Shown here: piece after piece, positions 14,876 through 22,167 of the stretch
Position numbering within the stretch: position 1 is the first letter of the stretch
How the letters are laid out: every line of letters begins with the position of its first letter
Source: an archaeon
GTDB taxonomy: Archaea; Thermoproteota; Nitrososphaeria; Conexivisphaerales; UBA164
Reading direction: 5' to 3'
NCBI GenBank assembly: GCA_021798095.1
Contig: JAJZYL010000002.1
Coordinates: 1-24,147 of the forward strand
DNA length: 24,147 bases
Translations under genes and position numbers: made by a program
Notes under the pieces: model-generated
What the model saw: the letters and a program-made list of their open reading frames with translations, nothing else
The model's database searches: none
Told to the model about the DNA's origin: nothing

Positions 14876-15346
14876 CTACCTCTCCTCTTCCTTAATCTTT
14901 TTTACAGCTTCAACTATAGGATAATATCCTGTGCAGCGACACAGGGTACCGCTTATCTGTTCCTTTATCTGGCTATCGGTAGGGTTATCAACCCGTTTTA
15001 AAAGGTCGGTCACCATTATCTCCATAGCCGGCGTGCAGAATCCACATTGTGCAGCTCCCGCATCCCTCAATGCCTGTTGCATGGGCGATAATTCTTTGCC
15101 GTTACCGAGCCCTTCTACCGTAGTCACCTCCTTTCCCCTAGCCTGAAATGCAAAAGTGAGGCAGGAAAGGACTGGCTTGCCATCCAGCGTAACCGTACAT
15201 AGACCACAGTCCCCAGTTCCACACCCCTCCTTTGGAGACTTGATATCAAGGTAATCACGCAGCACGTCCAATAACCTATCATTTGGATCTACGTAAACCT
15301 TTTTCGGCTGGCCATTAACCTTAAATTCCAATAGAATGTCCTTCAA
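14876..15346 (-). CDS. Molybdenum hydroxylase, 2Fe-2S small subunit
   Basis: Electron-transfer subunit carrying two [2Fe-2S] clusters. The plant-ferredoxin-type N-domain ligands are C42, C47, C50 and C62 (GCGTGDCGLC...SC). The four-helix C-domain ligands are C101, C104, C136 and C138 (CGFC...CRC), all intact. The 156 aa are typical. The start is TTG at 15346: its TTGA overlaps the stop of the upstream FAD gene, AGGAGG stands 8 nt before it, and no Met occurs before the conserved N-terminal strand. Translation is probably coupled to the upstream gene. It is needed to pass electrons from the Mo centre to FAD. Confidence 0.95.
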   Translation of the reverse strand: MKDILLEFKVNGQPKKVYVDPNDRLLDVLRDYLDIKSPKEGCGTGDCGLCTVTLDGKPVLSCLTFAFQARGKEVTTVEGLGNGKELSPMQQALRDAGAAQCGFCTPAMEIMVTDLLKRVDNPTDSQIKEQISGTLCRCTGYYPIVEAVKKIKEEER

Positions 15347-16230
15347 TTTCCAGTCCTCCTTCCCTCCACTATCCTATCCCTGCAGTTGTTTATTAGCCTC
15401 GCCAATATTACTTTATCTAAACTTTTTCTGTACTCCGCTGAAGCGCGGAAATCTGAACTGAGTTGCACCTCCGAATCAAGCACTTCCTGTGCCCTAGCTA
15501 TTGTTTCATTCTCTATGCGCTTACCCCTAAGGTATTCCTCGGTCTTGTAAGCGCGTTCGGGGGTCTTGCCCCTTACCCTGTTTAACGCGATTCTGATATC
15601 TTCGATTTTAGTGCCATCGATATTGAGCTTCAGGTACATCGCCATATTTATCAAATCTATTATCAGGCTATTTCGCCTACCTGCCTTGAAGAAGGCTGTC
15701 CAGCTGCTCTCATCGGGCATTTCAAAGTATATTTCCCTGATTATTTCGTTAGGTCTCCTATCTATCTGTCTTTTTGCCACCACCAGTTTGCTCACCGGCA
15801 CTAGCCTATCCCCATCTATGCTAGCCATCTTAACCCTCGCGTCAAGTGCTATAAAAATGGGAATAAGATCCTCAGAGCTTGAGGCAGCGCCCAGGTTACC
15901 ACCCACCGTTGCCATATTCCTTATCTGCGGGCCGCCGAACATCCGCCCCGCTTGAAGAAACGCATCAAGCCTGCCCTTAAAAAGTTCATTATCTATTATC
16001 TGCCTTACCGTAACTAGGGCCCCTATTCTTATCACCTTGCCCTCTGTCCTGATGTAGTTTAACTCGCTACCCAAGCCCGAAAGATCCAGCACCTTTTTCG
16101 GCTCGATCTCGCGTTCCCTGATTCTAGGAATTACGTCACTACCACTACCTAAAATTAGGACATCATGCCCATCTTTCGAAATCATAGATAGGGCCTCTGC
16201 CAAGGTATTAGGCATAAGCACTTCCGTCAT
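15343..16230 (-). CDS. Molybdenum hydroxylase, FAD-binding medium subunit
   Basis: FAD-binding subunit (FAD_binding_5 plus CO-dehydrogenase flavoprotein C-terminal domain) that accepts electrons from the 2Fe-2S clusters. It is 295 aa. The FAD pyrophosphate motif is ILGSGSDVIPRI (26-37), and the second flavin motif PQIRNMATVGGNLG lies at 101-114. The C-terminal domain, from about residue 185, is moderately conserved. The start ATG 16230 lies 6 nt after the moaD-like stop, and its own stop overlaps the TTG of the next gene. The electron acceptor (quinone, ferredoxin or oxygen) cannot be told from the sequence. Confidence 0.94.
   Translation of the reverse strand: MTEVLMPNTLAEALSMISKDGHDVLILGSGSDVIPRIREREIEPKKVLDLSGLGSELNYIRTEGKVIRIGALVTVRQIIDNELFKGRLDAFLQAGRMFGGPQIRNMATVGGNLGAASSSEDLIPIFIALDARVKMASIDGDRLVPVSKLVVAKRQIDRRPNEIIREIYFEMPDESSWTAFFKAGRRNSLIIDLINMAMYLKLNIDGTKIEDIRIALNRVRGKTPERAYKTEEYLRGKRIENETIARAQEVLDSEVQLSSDFRASAEYRKSLDKVILARLINNCRDRIVEGRRTGN
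15355..15360 (-). promoter_or_regulatory. Shine-Dalgarno that fixes the TTG start of the 2Fe-2S subunit
   Basis: AGGAGG within GGAAGGAGGACTGG ends 8 nt before TTG 15346, inside the 3' end of the FAD-subunit gene. There is no ATG or GTG in frame nearby, so this site decides the start. Confidence 0.65.
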
Positions 16231-16236
16231 GCCGTC

Positions 16237-16512
16237 CTATCCCCCTCCCACCGGCGGTATCAAAAGCACAACATCACCCTCCTTCAGTGGCATGAGGTAA
16301 TTTTGAGTATAATTTATAGGTTTCCCGTTCACGTATATGAGGAAATAGCGCCTTAATGAATCCCCATTGAAGAAGGTTGACTTCATATCGTCTCCATATT
16401 TACGGATGATATTATCGATCAACCCCTTTGGATTTCCTGCATTAATGTACAACTCATCCTGTTGCATTTTGTTAAAAAGCTCAAAAAATACCCTCACCTT
16501 GACAAGAGGCAT
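16237..16512 (-). CDS. MoaD/ThiS-family sulfur carrier protein
   Basis: A 91-aa ubiquitin-fold sulfur carrier. It has the family's beta-grasp layout (VKVRVFFELF start, FLIYVNGKPI strand, LKEGDVVLLIPPVGGG end). The C-terminal Gly-Gly is the site of adenylation and thiocarboxylation, which donates sulfur to molybdopterin. It is first in the Mo-hydroxylase operon, 6 nt ahead of the FAD subunit, so cofactor sulfuration is tied to production of the enzyme. MoaD is more likely than ThiS because of this context and the moaA gene at 10131. A TATA-like AAATTTAT (16531-16540) gives approximately leaderless spacing. Confidence 0.88.
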   Translation of the reverse strand: MPLVKVRVFFELFNKMQQDELYINAGNPKGLIDNIIRKYGDDMKSTFFNGDSLRRYFLIYVNGKPINYTQNYLMPLKEGDVVLLIPPVGGG

Positions 16513-16530
16513 GTGATTTTAACGTAGTCA

Positions 16531-16540
16531 ATAAATTTAA
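16531..16540 (-). promoter_or_regulatory. Promoter of the moaD/Mo-hydroxylase operon
   Basis: TTAAATTTAT on the minus strand is centred about 24-26 nt upstream of ATG 16512. It lies in the 43-nt gap between the his operon's last stop and this operon, so the two units are separable. Confidence 0.5.
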
Positions 16541-16555
16541 GTGTTACAGAAGAAT

Positions 16556-17518
16556 TCAGGTCAGCTCTGCCAATCTGGCCATTATTGATCCATCTCCCTT
16601 TTCTGATAGGTGGATAAGCGTGTGGACATCAACATTAAACTTCTTTCTTATCAACTCCCTCCCGCCATACATCTCCTTACTCATTATACATCCAACATCA
16701 GCAACCTTAACTCCCTCCCTTTGAAACACATCTAAAAGCGCCTCTATCGTACCGCCGGTAGAAATGGTATCATCTATCAATGCTATTCGCTCACCTGGCG
16801 CGACGCCATAGATGTAATATGTTCCGGTTTCATAACCGGACCTATAGTCGACTTTGCTCAGCAACGCATATTCCGAACCCAAGCTCCTCTTTCGTACTAT
16901 AGCGAGTGGCCTGCCCTTCTTTTCTGCAATAAGAGCGCCTACTGGAAGCCCAAGTGACTCTGGCACTACGATTTTATCAATATCCGAGCCTATCATTTTA
17001 TCCATCTTATCGACGATCCAGGCTATGGCTCGCGGCGACGGCGGTGGAACATTCTCAGTGATGGGGTTGAGAATAAACCTGTAGGACCTAAGCGAGTCAT
17101 CTCTGACCCATTTCTTCCTGATCTCCTTGGCGCTATCATAATATCCCAATATCTCGGAGATTATCTCATCATCGTAACTGTGGTTGAATACCGAAAGCTC
17201 CCTGTAAAAGCAGGATCTGTTGCCCGTGTGGCACGCAGGGCCCGGTGAGTCCACGCTGTAAATTATGCTGTCTCCATCGCAGTCAACCAGTATCGAATGT
17301 ACCCTCTGCCTGTTACCGGACGTTTCACCCTTTAACCACAGCTCTTTCCTCGACCTGCTCCAGAAGTGCGAGTATCCAGTTTCAGCGGTAAGCCTGATCG
17401 CTTCTGAATTCGCATAGGCCTGCATGAGCACCTTCCCGCTGATGAAGTCATGTACTATGACCGGGACTAGCCCTCTCTCATCAAACTTTATGCTTTCCAT
17501 ACCGACTTCCGCTTTCAT
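16556..17518 (-). CDS. hisI: Fusion of phosphoribosyl-AMP cyclohydrolase (HisI) with a phosphoribosyltransferase domain
   Basis: A 320-aa two-domain protein. Residues 1-108 are HisI, which opens the purine ring of PR-AMP in step 3 of histidine synthesis. SHFWSRSRKELWLKGETSGN is present, along with the zinc cysteines C80 (VDCDGD), C96 (ACHTG) and C103 (SCF). Residues 130-305 form a type I PRTase resembling archaeal HptA/adenine PRTase. It contains LNPITENVPPPSPRAIAWIV, IDKIVVPESLGLPVGALIAE, AIVRKRSLG, and the PRPP loop IALIDDTISTGGT at 245-257. In many organisms HisE occupies this fusion position. ATG 17518 overlaps the hisF stop as ATGA; a longer frame to 17662 lies inside hisF and was rejected. 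It is last in the his operon. Confidence 0.93.
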   Translation of the reverse strand: MKAEVGMESIKFDERGLVPVIVHDFISGKVLMQAYANSEAIRLTAETGYSHFWSRSRKELWLKGETSGNRQRVHSILVDCDGDSIIYSVDSPGPACHTGNRSCFYRELSVFNHSYDDEIISEILGYYDSAKEIRKKWVRDDSLRSYRFILNPITENVPPPSPRAIAWIVDKMDKMIGSDIDKIVVPESLGLPVGALIAEKKGRPLAIVRKRSLGSEYALLSKVDYRSGYETGTYYIYGVAPGERIALIDDTISTGGTIEALLDVFQREGVKVADVGCIMSKEMYGGRELIRKKFNVDVHTLIHLSEKGDGSIMARLAELT

Positions 17519-18288
17519 GCGCGGACAGTCAACCCCCTGTTTTTTAAATATAGCTTTACTTCTTCTGGGGTATACTTCCCGTAGTGGAATATGGATGCAG
17601 CTAAGGCAGCGTCTGCATTGCCGGCCTTCAGTACGTCTAGAATGTGTTCGGGCGATCCGCAACCTCCACTGGCTATAACCGGGGCTTCTACCGCCCCAGT
17701 GACCTTCTTTGTTAGCTCAATATCATATCCGCTCTGGGTACCATCACGGTCTATTGATGTAAGGAGCACTTCTCCAGCTCCCAGTTCCACCCCTTTCCTT
17801 ATCCAATTTATCACGTCAAGCCCTGAATTAACTCTGCCGCCATGGGTATATACTTGATAATTACCACCCCGTTTATCATTGGAAACCCACTTGGCATCGA
17901 CAGCTAATACTATACACTGGGCCCCATATGCATCAGAAAGCTTTGTTATTACTGATGGGTCCTGCACAGCTACGGTGTTTATGGATACCTTATCAGCACC
18001 GCTCCACAGAATGGCCCTAGCGTCTTCGAACGTCCTGATGCCTCCACCAACGGTAAAGGGTATATCAAGGACCTTAGCGACATCTTTTACCACATCAAAC
18101 ATAATTCGCCTAGCTTCCACTGTTGCTGTTATATCAAGGAAAACTAGTTCGTCAGCCCCCTGATCCCTGTACCTCGAAGCGAGCTCAACTGGATCCCCAG
18201 CGCCTTTAAGGCCCTTAAAGTTAATACCCTTGACAACACTTCCCCCGTCTACGTCAAGACATGGGATTATCCTCTTTGCAACAGCCAT
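17515..18288 (-). CDS. hisF: Imidazole glycerol phosphate synthase, cyclase subunit HisF
   Basis: A TIM-barrel lyase that uses ammonia from HisH to convert PRFAR into imidazole glycerol phosphate and AICAR. The 257 aa match the family. The catalytic acids are D12 (IPCLDVDGG) and D131 (VLAVDAKW). The phosphate loops are FTVGGGIRTFED (78-89) and VIASGGCGSPEH near the end; TSIDRDGTQSGYD is intact. The start ATG 18288 is 3 nt after the hisA stop, and its TGA overlaps the hisI ATG, which suggests translational coupling. Its partner HisH is encoded two genes upstream in the same operon. Confidence 0.97.
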   Translation of the reverse strand: MAVAKRIIPCLDVDGGSVVKGINFKGLKGAGDPVELASRYRDQGADELVFLDITATVEARRIMFDVVKDVAKVLDIPFTVGGGIRTFEDARAILWSGADKVSINTVAVQDPSVITKLSDAYGAQCIVLAVDAKWVSNDKRGGNYQVYTHGGRVNSGLDVINWIRKGVELGAGEVLLTSIDRDGTQSGYDIELTKKVTGAVEAPVIASGGCGSPEHILDVLKAGNADAALAASIFHYGKYTPEEVKLYLKNRGLTVRA

Positions 18289-18291
18289 TCT

Positions 18292-18990
18292 TTACTTCAA
18301 CCTCTCGTTCCCTGAAAGGAATTTATCGTACGCTGCTTTACCTATAATCGCTCCAGCGTACCCTAATGACTTTACGGCTTCTAGATCATCAAACAATATG
18401 CCCCCTGAGAGATATATGTAACTTCTGTATTTAGGGCTCACTGAGGTTATCTCCTCAATATTAATCCCCCTTTTAGTCCCATCGGCCTCCACATTAGTTA
18501 TGAGGAAATTTGTAAAACCCATATCCAGGAACTCGGGAAGAAGCTCCAGTGGGTGATGGTTCTCTGTTGCCTTCCATCCCTCTATTGCTACAGAGTTGCC
18601 CAGCTTATCCAGCGCTATTACCGTCCTATCCTTTTGTTTGATCTTGCGGAGGTCGATAGTCCCCTTGATGGCCCCGGTACCCAACACCACCCTGTCTGCC
18701 CCATTCGATAACATCATCTCTATTCTAGAGATATCTCTGATTCCACCTCCAACCTCCTTGAATATGCCTCGTAACGATAGAACGCTGTCTATCACTGACC
18801 AATTGTTGCCCCTACCAAGTGCCGCATCCAAATCCACTATGTGCAAGCCATCAAAGCCTCGCCCTATCCAGAAGCGTGCTACTGCAACTGGATCGTCGCT
18901 ATATACCGTCAACGCGTCCTCCCTGCCATTGACAAGGCGCACCACCCGGCCAGCAAGTATGTCTAGGGAAACGAGAATCTTAAAACTCAT
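18292..18990 (-). CDS. hisA: ProFAR isomerase HisA
   Basis: A TIM-barrel isomerase that opens the ribose of ProFAR to give PRFAR, acting between HisI and HisF. It has 232 aa. The catalytic Asp pair is D10 (LVSLDILAG) and D128 (VIALDKLGN). EVGGGIRD and LSGGILFDDLEA are the phosphate-binding loops. The usual T-D-I-x-x-DGT segment reads TNVEADGT. ATG 18990 overlaps the hisH stop as ATGA. It could in principle be a bifunctional HisA/TrpF (PriA), but the HisF-type pathway context makes plain HisA the simpler call. Confidence 0.95.
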   Translation of the reverse strand: MSFKILVSLDILAGRVVRLVNGREDALTVYSDDPVAVARFWIGRGFDGLHIVDLDAALGRGNNWSVIDSVLSLRGIFKEVGGGIRDISRIEMMLSNGADRVVLGTGAIKGTIDLRKIKQKDRTVIALDKLGNSVAIEGWKATENHHPLELLPEFLDMGFTNFLITNVEADGTKRGINIEEITSVSPKYRSYIYLSGGILFDDLEAVKSLGYAGAIIGKAAYDKFLSGNERLK

Positions 18991-19586
18991 CTTCTAACCA
19001 TCATCAACAGATTTCTAAGCAATTTTTTCCCAGCGGTAGCTGACTTCTCTGGATGAAATTGTACGCCTATCACGTTCTTTTCCACAACAACAGCGGCCAT
19101 GTTTATGCCATAATCAACCCTGGCCTTAACGGTGCCAGGTGGCGGATCGGCAAAATAGGAATGCGCATAGTAGAACCACTCTTCCTCGTGCATTCCATCC
19201 CATAATTCGGTGGGCTGACTTAGCTTGGTATTACTCCATCCCATATGGGGCACCTTGACAATGCCCGTTATCCTCCTAACCTTGCCATCTAAGAAGGCAA
19301 GGCCCTTTCCATTACCTTCCTCGCTTGACATAAAGAAGAGATGAAGCCCAAGACATATTCCAAATATAATGCCGCCGTTCGACCTGAATTCAATAATGCT
19401 TTCCTTAGCGTCCTTGAGCCCATTTACAGCATAGGGGAAGCTACCTACACCCGGTAACACCAGCAGGTCAAATCTGGAAGGTAAGAATCTTCCTTTTATC
19501 ATACTGACCGATGCGCCCTCTCTCCTCAGGGCCTCGGCTACCCCGAAGAGGTTGCTTGCACCATAATCAATGACGCCTATGTACAT
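18987..19586 (-). CDS. hisH: Imidazole glycerol phosphate synthase, glutaminase subunit HisH
   Basis: A class I glutamine amidotransferase supplying ammonia to HisF. It has 199 aa. The nucleophile is C78 in FGICLGLHLFF, and His178 and Glu180 in GVQFHPEKS complete the triad; the oxyanion-strand segment VLPGVGSFPYA and the PHMGW loop typical of HisH are present. The start ATG 19586 is 3 nt from the end of hisB, and its stop overlaps the hisA start. Presence of both subunits shows a complete IGPS. Confidence 0.97.
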   Translation of the reverse strand: MYIGVIDYGASNLFGVAEALRREGASVSMIKGRFLPSRFDLLVLPGVGSFPYAVNGLKDAKESIIEFRSNGGIIFGICLGLHLFFMSSEEGNGKGLAFLDGKVRRITGIVKVPHMGWSNTKLSQPTELWDGMHEEEWFYYAHSYFADPPPGTVKARVDYGINMAAVVVEKNVIGVQFHPEKSATAGKKLLRNLLMMVRR

Positions 19587-19589
19587 CCA

Positions 19590-20165
19590 CTATATCTTTC
19601 CCTTTGTGCTGTTTACAGCCCTTTCTTCTGAGCTTAAGGCTTCCTTCATAGCCAGCCCCAACGCCTTAAAAGCGGCTTCAACGGAGTGGTGTGGGTCGTC
19701 GCCATATAGTACCTTTATATGTAAAGTAGCCATAGTTGACGTGGAGAACGACCTGATGAAGTGAGCAATAAGGCTCACTGGTACACCGTCTATATCTCCG
19801 TTAGGTATGGATATTACTGAATAGGGCCTCTTAACCATATCCACGGCCGCCAACGCGAGTGAGTCATCCATGGGCACTAAGCTGTACCCAAACCTCCTTA
19901 TGTTCTTTCGCTCTCCAAGCGCGCTGTTAACCGTCTCGCCAAACGTTATCGCTACATCTTCAATTATGTGATGCCGTAGATCACCGCTGGCACTAATTTC
20001 TGCATCGAACCCCGCGTAAAAGACGAGCGTCCTTAACATATGATCAAGGAAAGGAATACCTGTAGAGATCGATGCCCTGCCTTTTCCATCTATGTTTATG
20101 GCGATCGATATATTGGTCTCAGAAGTCCTCCTCTCCAGTTTTGCTGAACGCTCACCTGATTTCAT
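19590..20165 (-). CDS. hisB: Imidazoleglycerol-phosphate dehydratase HisB
   Basis: A manganese-dependent dehydratase that converts IGP to imidazole acetol phosphate, here monofunctional with no phosphatase domain. It has 191 aa. Both metal motifs are present: HHIIED in the first half and DDPHHSVEAAFKALG in the second, with PFLDHML and MDDSLALAAVD. The loop before the first HH motif is about three residues shorter than the usual GDLxxDDHHTVED. I chose ATG 20165 rather than TTG 20171 because GGAGG (20175-20179) is 9 nt before the ATG but only 3 nt before the TTG. It overlaps the end of hisG by 14 nt. Substrate is clear from family and operon. Confidence 0.95.
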   Translation of the reverse strand: MKSGERSAKLERRTSETNISIAINIDGKGRASISTGIPFLDHMLRTLVFYAGFDAEISASGDLRHHIIEDVAITFGETVNSALGERKNIRRFGYSLVPMDDSLALAAVDMVKRPYSVISIPNGDIDGVPVSLIAHFIRSFSTSTMATLHIKVLYGDDPHHSVEAAFKALGLAMKEALSSEERAVNSTKGKI

Positions 20166-21117
20166 CTTCAAGTGCCTCCAACGACATTATCGACCGTGGG
20201 GAGTGTATGACCAGCCCCTGAGCCAGCCTCCTGAATGTCGGCAATAGCTTCCTGTATTCAGCCTTATCTATAACAGTATTTACGGCATACCAGCCGGGCT
20301 TTGAGAGCTTGTTGACTGTGGGACCCTTTAATGAGGGAAGCGCGTCCAGCAGCTCCTGAAGGTTCTTCTCTTTTACGTTCACAAATATATGATATTTCTT
20401 TCTACTTTCCAACGTACCCTTAAACAGGGCAACTATATCTAATATCTTTTCCCTTTTTTTGCTATCCTTGAGAGAGTCCCTGTTGGCTATCAAGTGAGCT
20501 GTCGATTCTGTCACCACATCTATTGGTTTTAGGTCATTCTGCTCCAGCGTTGCTCCGGTTTGGGTTACGTCCACTACCAGGTCCGCCTCCTCAGGAGGTT
20601 TTGCTTCGGTGGCGCCGAATGAAAGGTAGATAGCCACATCGTCATTTTCGCCCATCTTCCACCAAGGTGTGTATATAACGGGCTTCCGATCCCCATAGAG
20701 CGATTTGTAGGATTTAAGCCCCATAAGGAAGGAGGAAGTCAACTTCGGATACTCTGTTGAAATCCGTAGCCTCTTTCCAGCATTTCTTTCGATTATATCA
20801 TCGCTATTTCCGTACACCTGTTTTGGCGCTCCTACGACCAGCTTAACCCATCCATACTCGAGATCAAGTAAATCTTTTACATCGCTACCGCTTTCTTTTA
20901 TCCAGTCCAACCCGCTTATGCCTAGGTCATAGAACCCTTGCTGAACATATGTTGGGATCTCCTGAGGCCTCAATATCTTGATAGCCATTTCTCTGTCATC
21001 TATGATGGGCCTGTAACTTCTATCCTCCCCAACGATTTCGAAGGCCGACCTTCTTAGAAAATCAAAGGTGTCTTTTTCAAGCGATCCCTTAGGTAGAGCC
21101 ATAGTTACCTTTTTCAA
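20152..21117 (-). CDS. hisG: ATP phosphoribosyltransferase HisG (long form)
   Basis: Catalyses the first step of histidine synthesis, condensing ATP with PRPP. It has 321 aa, with ALPKGSLEKDTFDFL at the start, DLGISGLDWIKE, and a catalytic domain containing EADLVVDVTQTGATL where PRPP binds. A C-terminal ACT-like regulatory domain follows from about residue 215, so it is the hexameric long form, normally inhibited by histidine and independent of HisZ. The start is probably TTG 21117 (LKKVTMALPKG); ATG 21102 would cut into the first strand. GGTGAT stands just 2 nt from the TTG, so the exact start is uncertain. A TATA-like TTTAAATTAA (21169-21178) suggests a local promoter as well as read-through from the upstream gene. 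Confidence 0.95.
   Translation of the reverse strand: MKKVTMALPKGSLEKDTFDFLRRSAFEIVGEDRSYRPIIDDREMAIKILRPQEIPTYVQQGFYDLGISGLDWIKESGSDVKDLLDLEYGWVKLVVGAPKQVYGNSDDIIERNAGKRLRISTEYPKLTSSFLMGLKSYKSLYGDRKPVIYTPWWKMGENDDVAIYLSFGATEAKPPEEADLVVDVTQTGATLEQNDLKPIDVVTESTAHLIANRDSLKDSKKREKILDIVALFKGTLESRKKYHIFVNVKEKNLQELLDALPSLKGPTVNKLSKPGWYAVNTVIDKAEYRKLLPTFRRLAQGLVIHSPRSIMSLEALEDEIR
20175..20179 (-). promoter_or_regulatory. Shine-Dalgarno deciding the hisB start
   Basis: GGAGG inside the hisG coding end has 9-nt spacing to ATG 20165 and 3-nt spacing to TTG 20171, so it favours the ATG. Confidence 0.55.
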
Positions 21118-21173
21118 ACCATCACCAGTATTGATGAAGAAACATCGCCGTACCTCTGGCGCTCTTGGTTAAT

Positions 21174-21734
21174 TTAAAGCTTTTGGCTTAACAATAAAAA
21201 CGATGAAAGTATTGCGTCCCCATCCTTCCCGCTCCTTTCAGGGTGGAACATAAGCCCTATCCTTCTGCTTTCTTCATCGACGAAGCCTTCAATGCCATTT
21301 CCATTGGCTATAGCCCGCAACCCCTTACCAAGCTTTCCTATTCCATACTTGCGAGATTCATAAACACGCACCTCCCCTGTAATGCCGAGCTGGTTCTTCT
21401 CAAAAAAATTGACCGGCCTAATACCTGATATCGACACCGGCAGCTTGACCAGCGAGCCGCCCCTGTACAGGTTCAGTGCCTCTGCGCCATAACATATGTT
21501 CAACGACCTTGATCCTTCAGTCATATTGAGCAATTTAAAGGCCCATTTATCTATCAGTTTAGAAGCTATTGCACGACCAGAGAATATGATATTTCCGGGT
21601 TTCCCGATTTCAAGGTCTGGGAACCTTACGACCTTTGGGGGTGTTTTTGTTATTCTATAGACCGCAGATGTAAGTGCATCAATAAACGAACTGCCACTAT
21701 CAAGTATGACTAGATCACCCAACTCCATATCCAT
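21174..21734 (-). CDS. Orphan class I glutamine-amidotransferase-like protein
   Basis: A 186-aa protein with the class I GATase triad: C81 in NICYGAEAL, H164 and E166 in IGLMFHPERSG. The C-terminal half (VYESRKYGIGKLGKGLRAIA, then GIEGFVDEE) looks most like GMP synthase subunit A or anthranilate/PabA-type glutaminases. The residue before the nucleophile elbow is unusual: GIC becomes NIC. It precedes hisG by 56 nt on the same strand and may be co-transcribed; the operon already has its own HisH. A TATA box (21758-21765) gives leaderless spacing to ATG 21734. No synthetase partner is adjacent, so its acceptor is unknown. Fold confident, function open. Confidence 0.75.
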   Translation of the reverse strand: MDMELGDLVILDSGSSFIDALTSAVYRITKTPPKVVRFPDLEIGKPGNIIFSGRAIASKLIDKWAFKLLNMTEGSRSLNICYGAEALNLYRGGSLVKLPVSISGIRPVNFFEKNQLGITGEVRVYESRKYGIGKLGKGLRAIANGNGIEGFVDEESRRIGLMFHPERSGKDGDAILSSFLLLSQKL

Positions 21735-21757
21735 AGACAGCCATTCCTTCTTTAGGG

Positions 21758-21765
21758 ATAAATAT
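21758..21765 (-). promoter_or_regulatory. TATA box upstream of the GATase-like gene
   Basis: ATATTTAT on the minus strand is centred about 27 nt upstream of ATG 21734; it is the likely promoter for this gene and possibly for read-through into the his operon. Confidence 0.5.
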
Positions 21766-21790
21766 GTTTAATTAAATAAATTACAGGAAT

Positions 21791-22131
21791 GTGCCTGTAT
21801 TACTTGAAGATTTAAAGTGGTCAGTTCTCTTGCTCACAGTAGGGACACCGGCACTTATGATCGTTTTAATGGCGTCTAATCCGTGGATATCAGGCAGTAC
21901 TATGAAAATCTCGATGTAAACCCGGTTTCCAAAGATAATAAAACCGACGTCCATACACTATTCGGGATGCCACTCCTTAAAATCATGATGGCTAACAGAG
22001 AATTAGATATTTATAAAAATTATACGAAGATAAATGTATAAAATGCGTTAACTGAAATGCTGCGACTACCGCGTGTAGACGCGCTTATCAAACAATGGCT
22101 TAAGGAGGTAAGCCAAGCTGAGGCATATTAA
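21791..22131 (+). pseudogene. Broken reading frame, possible decayed small membrane protein gene
   Basis: A GTG at 21791 opens 42 codons with a hydrophobic core (LLLTVGTPALMIVLMASNPW) ending at 21919. A second frame, from GTG 21883, is open to TAA 22039-22041 and then continues in the same frame for 29 sense codons (NALTEMLRLPRVDALIKQWL...) to TAA 22129-22131. Joined across one frameshift and one stop, they give a coherent protein of about 110 residues with one N-terminal membrane segment. I recognise no family. Alternatively these are chance frames in unconstrained DNA. Confidence 0.3.
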
Positions 22132-22160
22132 TTATTCAATATTTTGAACTATAAATCTAT

Positions 22161-22167
22161 TAAATTA
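22161..22167 (+). repeat. Target-site duplication, left copy
   Basis: TAAATTA directly abuts the left end of the IS relic and is repeated at 22601-22607 directly against the right end. It is A/T-only, but the symmetric placement makes chance less likely. Confidence 0.55.

Noticed and set aside
17519..17662. In-frame 48-codon N-terminal extension of the HisI fusion, with several Cys residues
   Set aside because: It lies wholly inside hisF; the HisI family starts near ATG 17518, which makes an ATGA overlap with the hisF stop.
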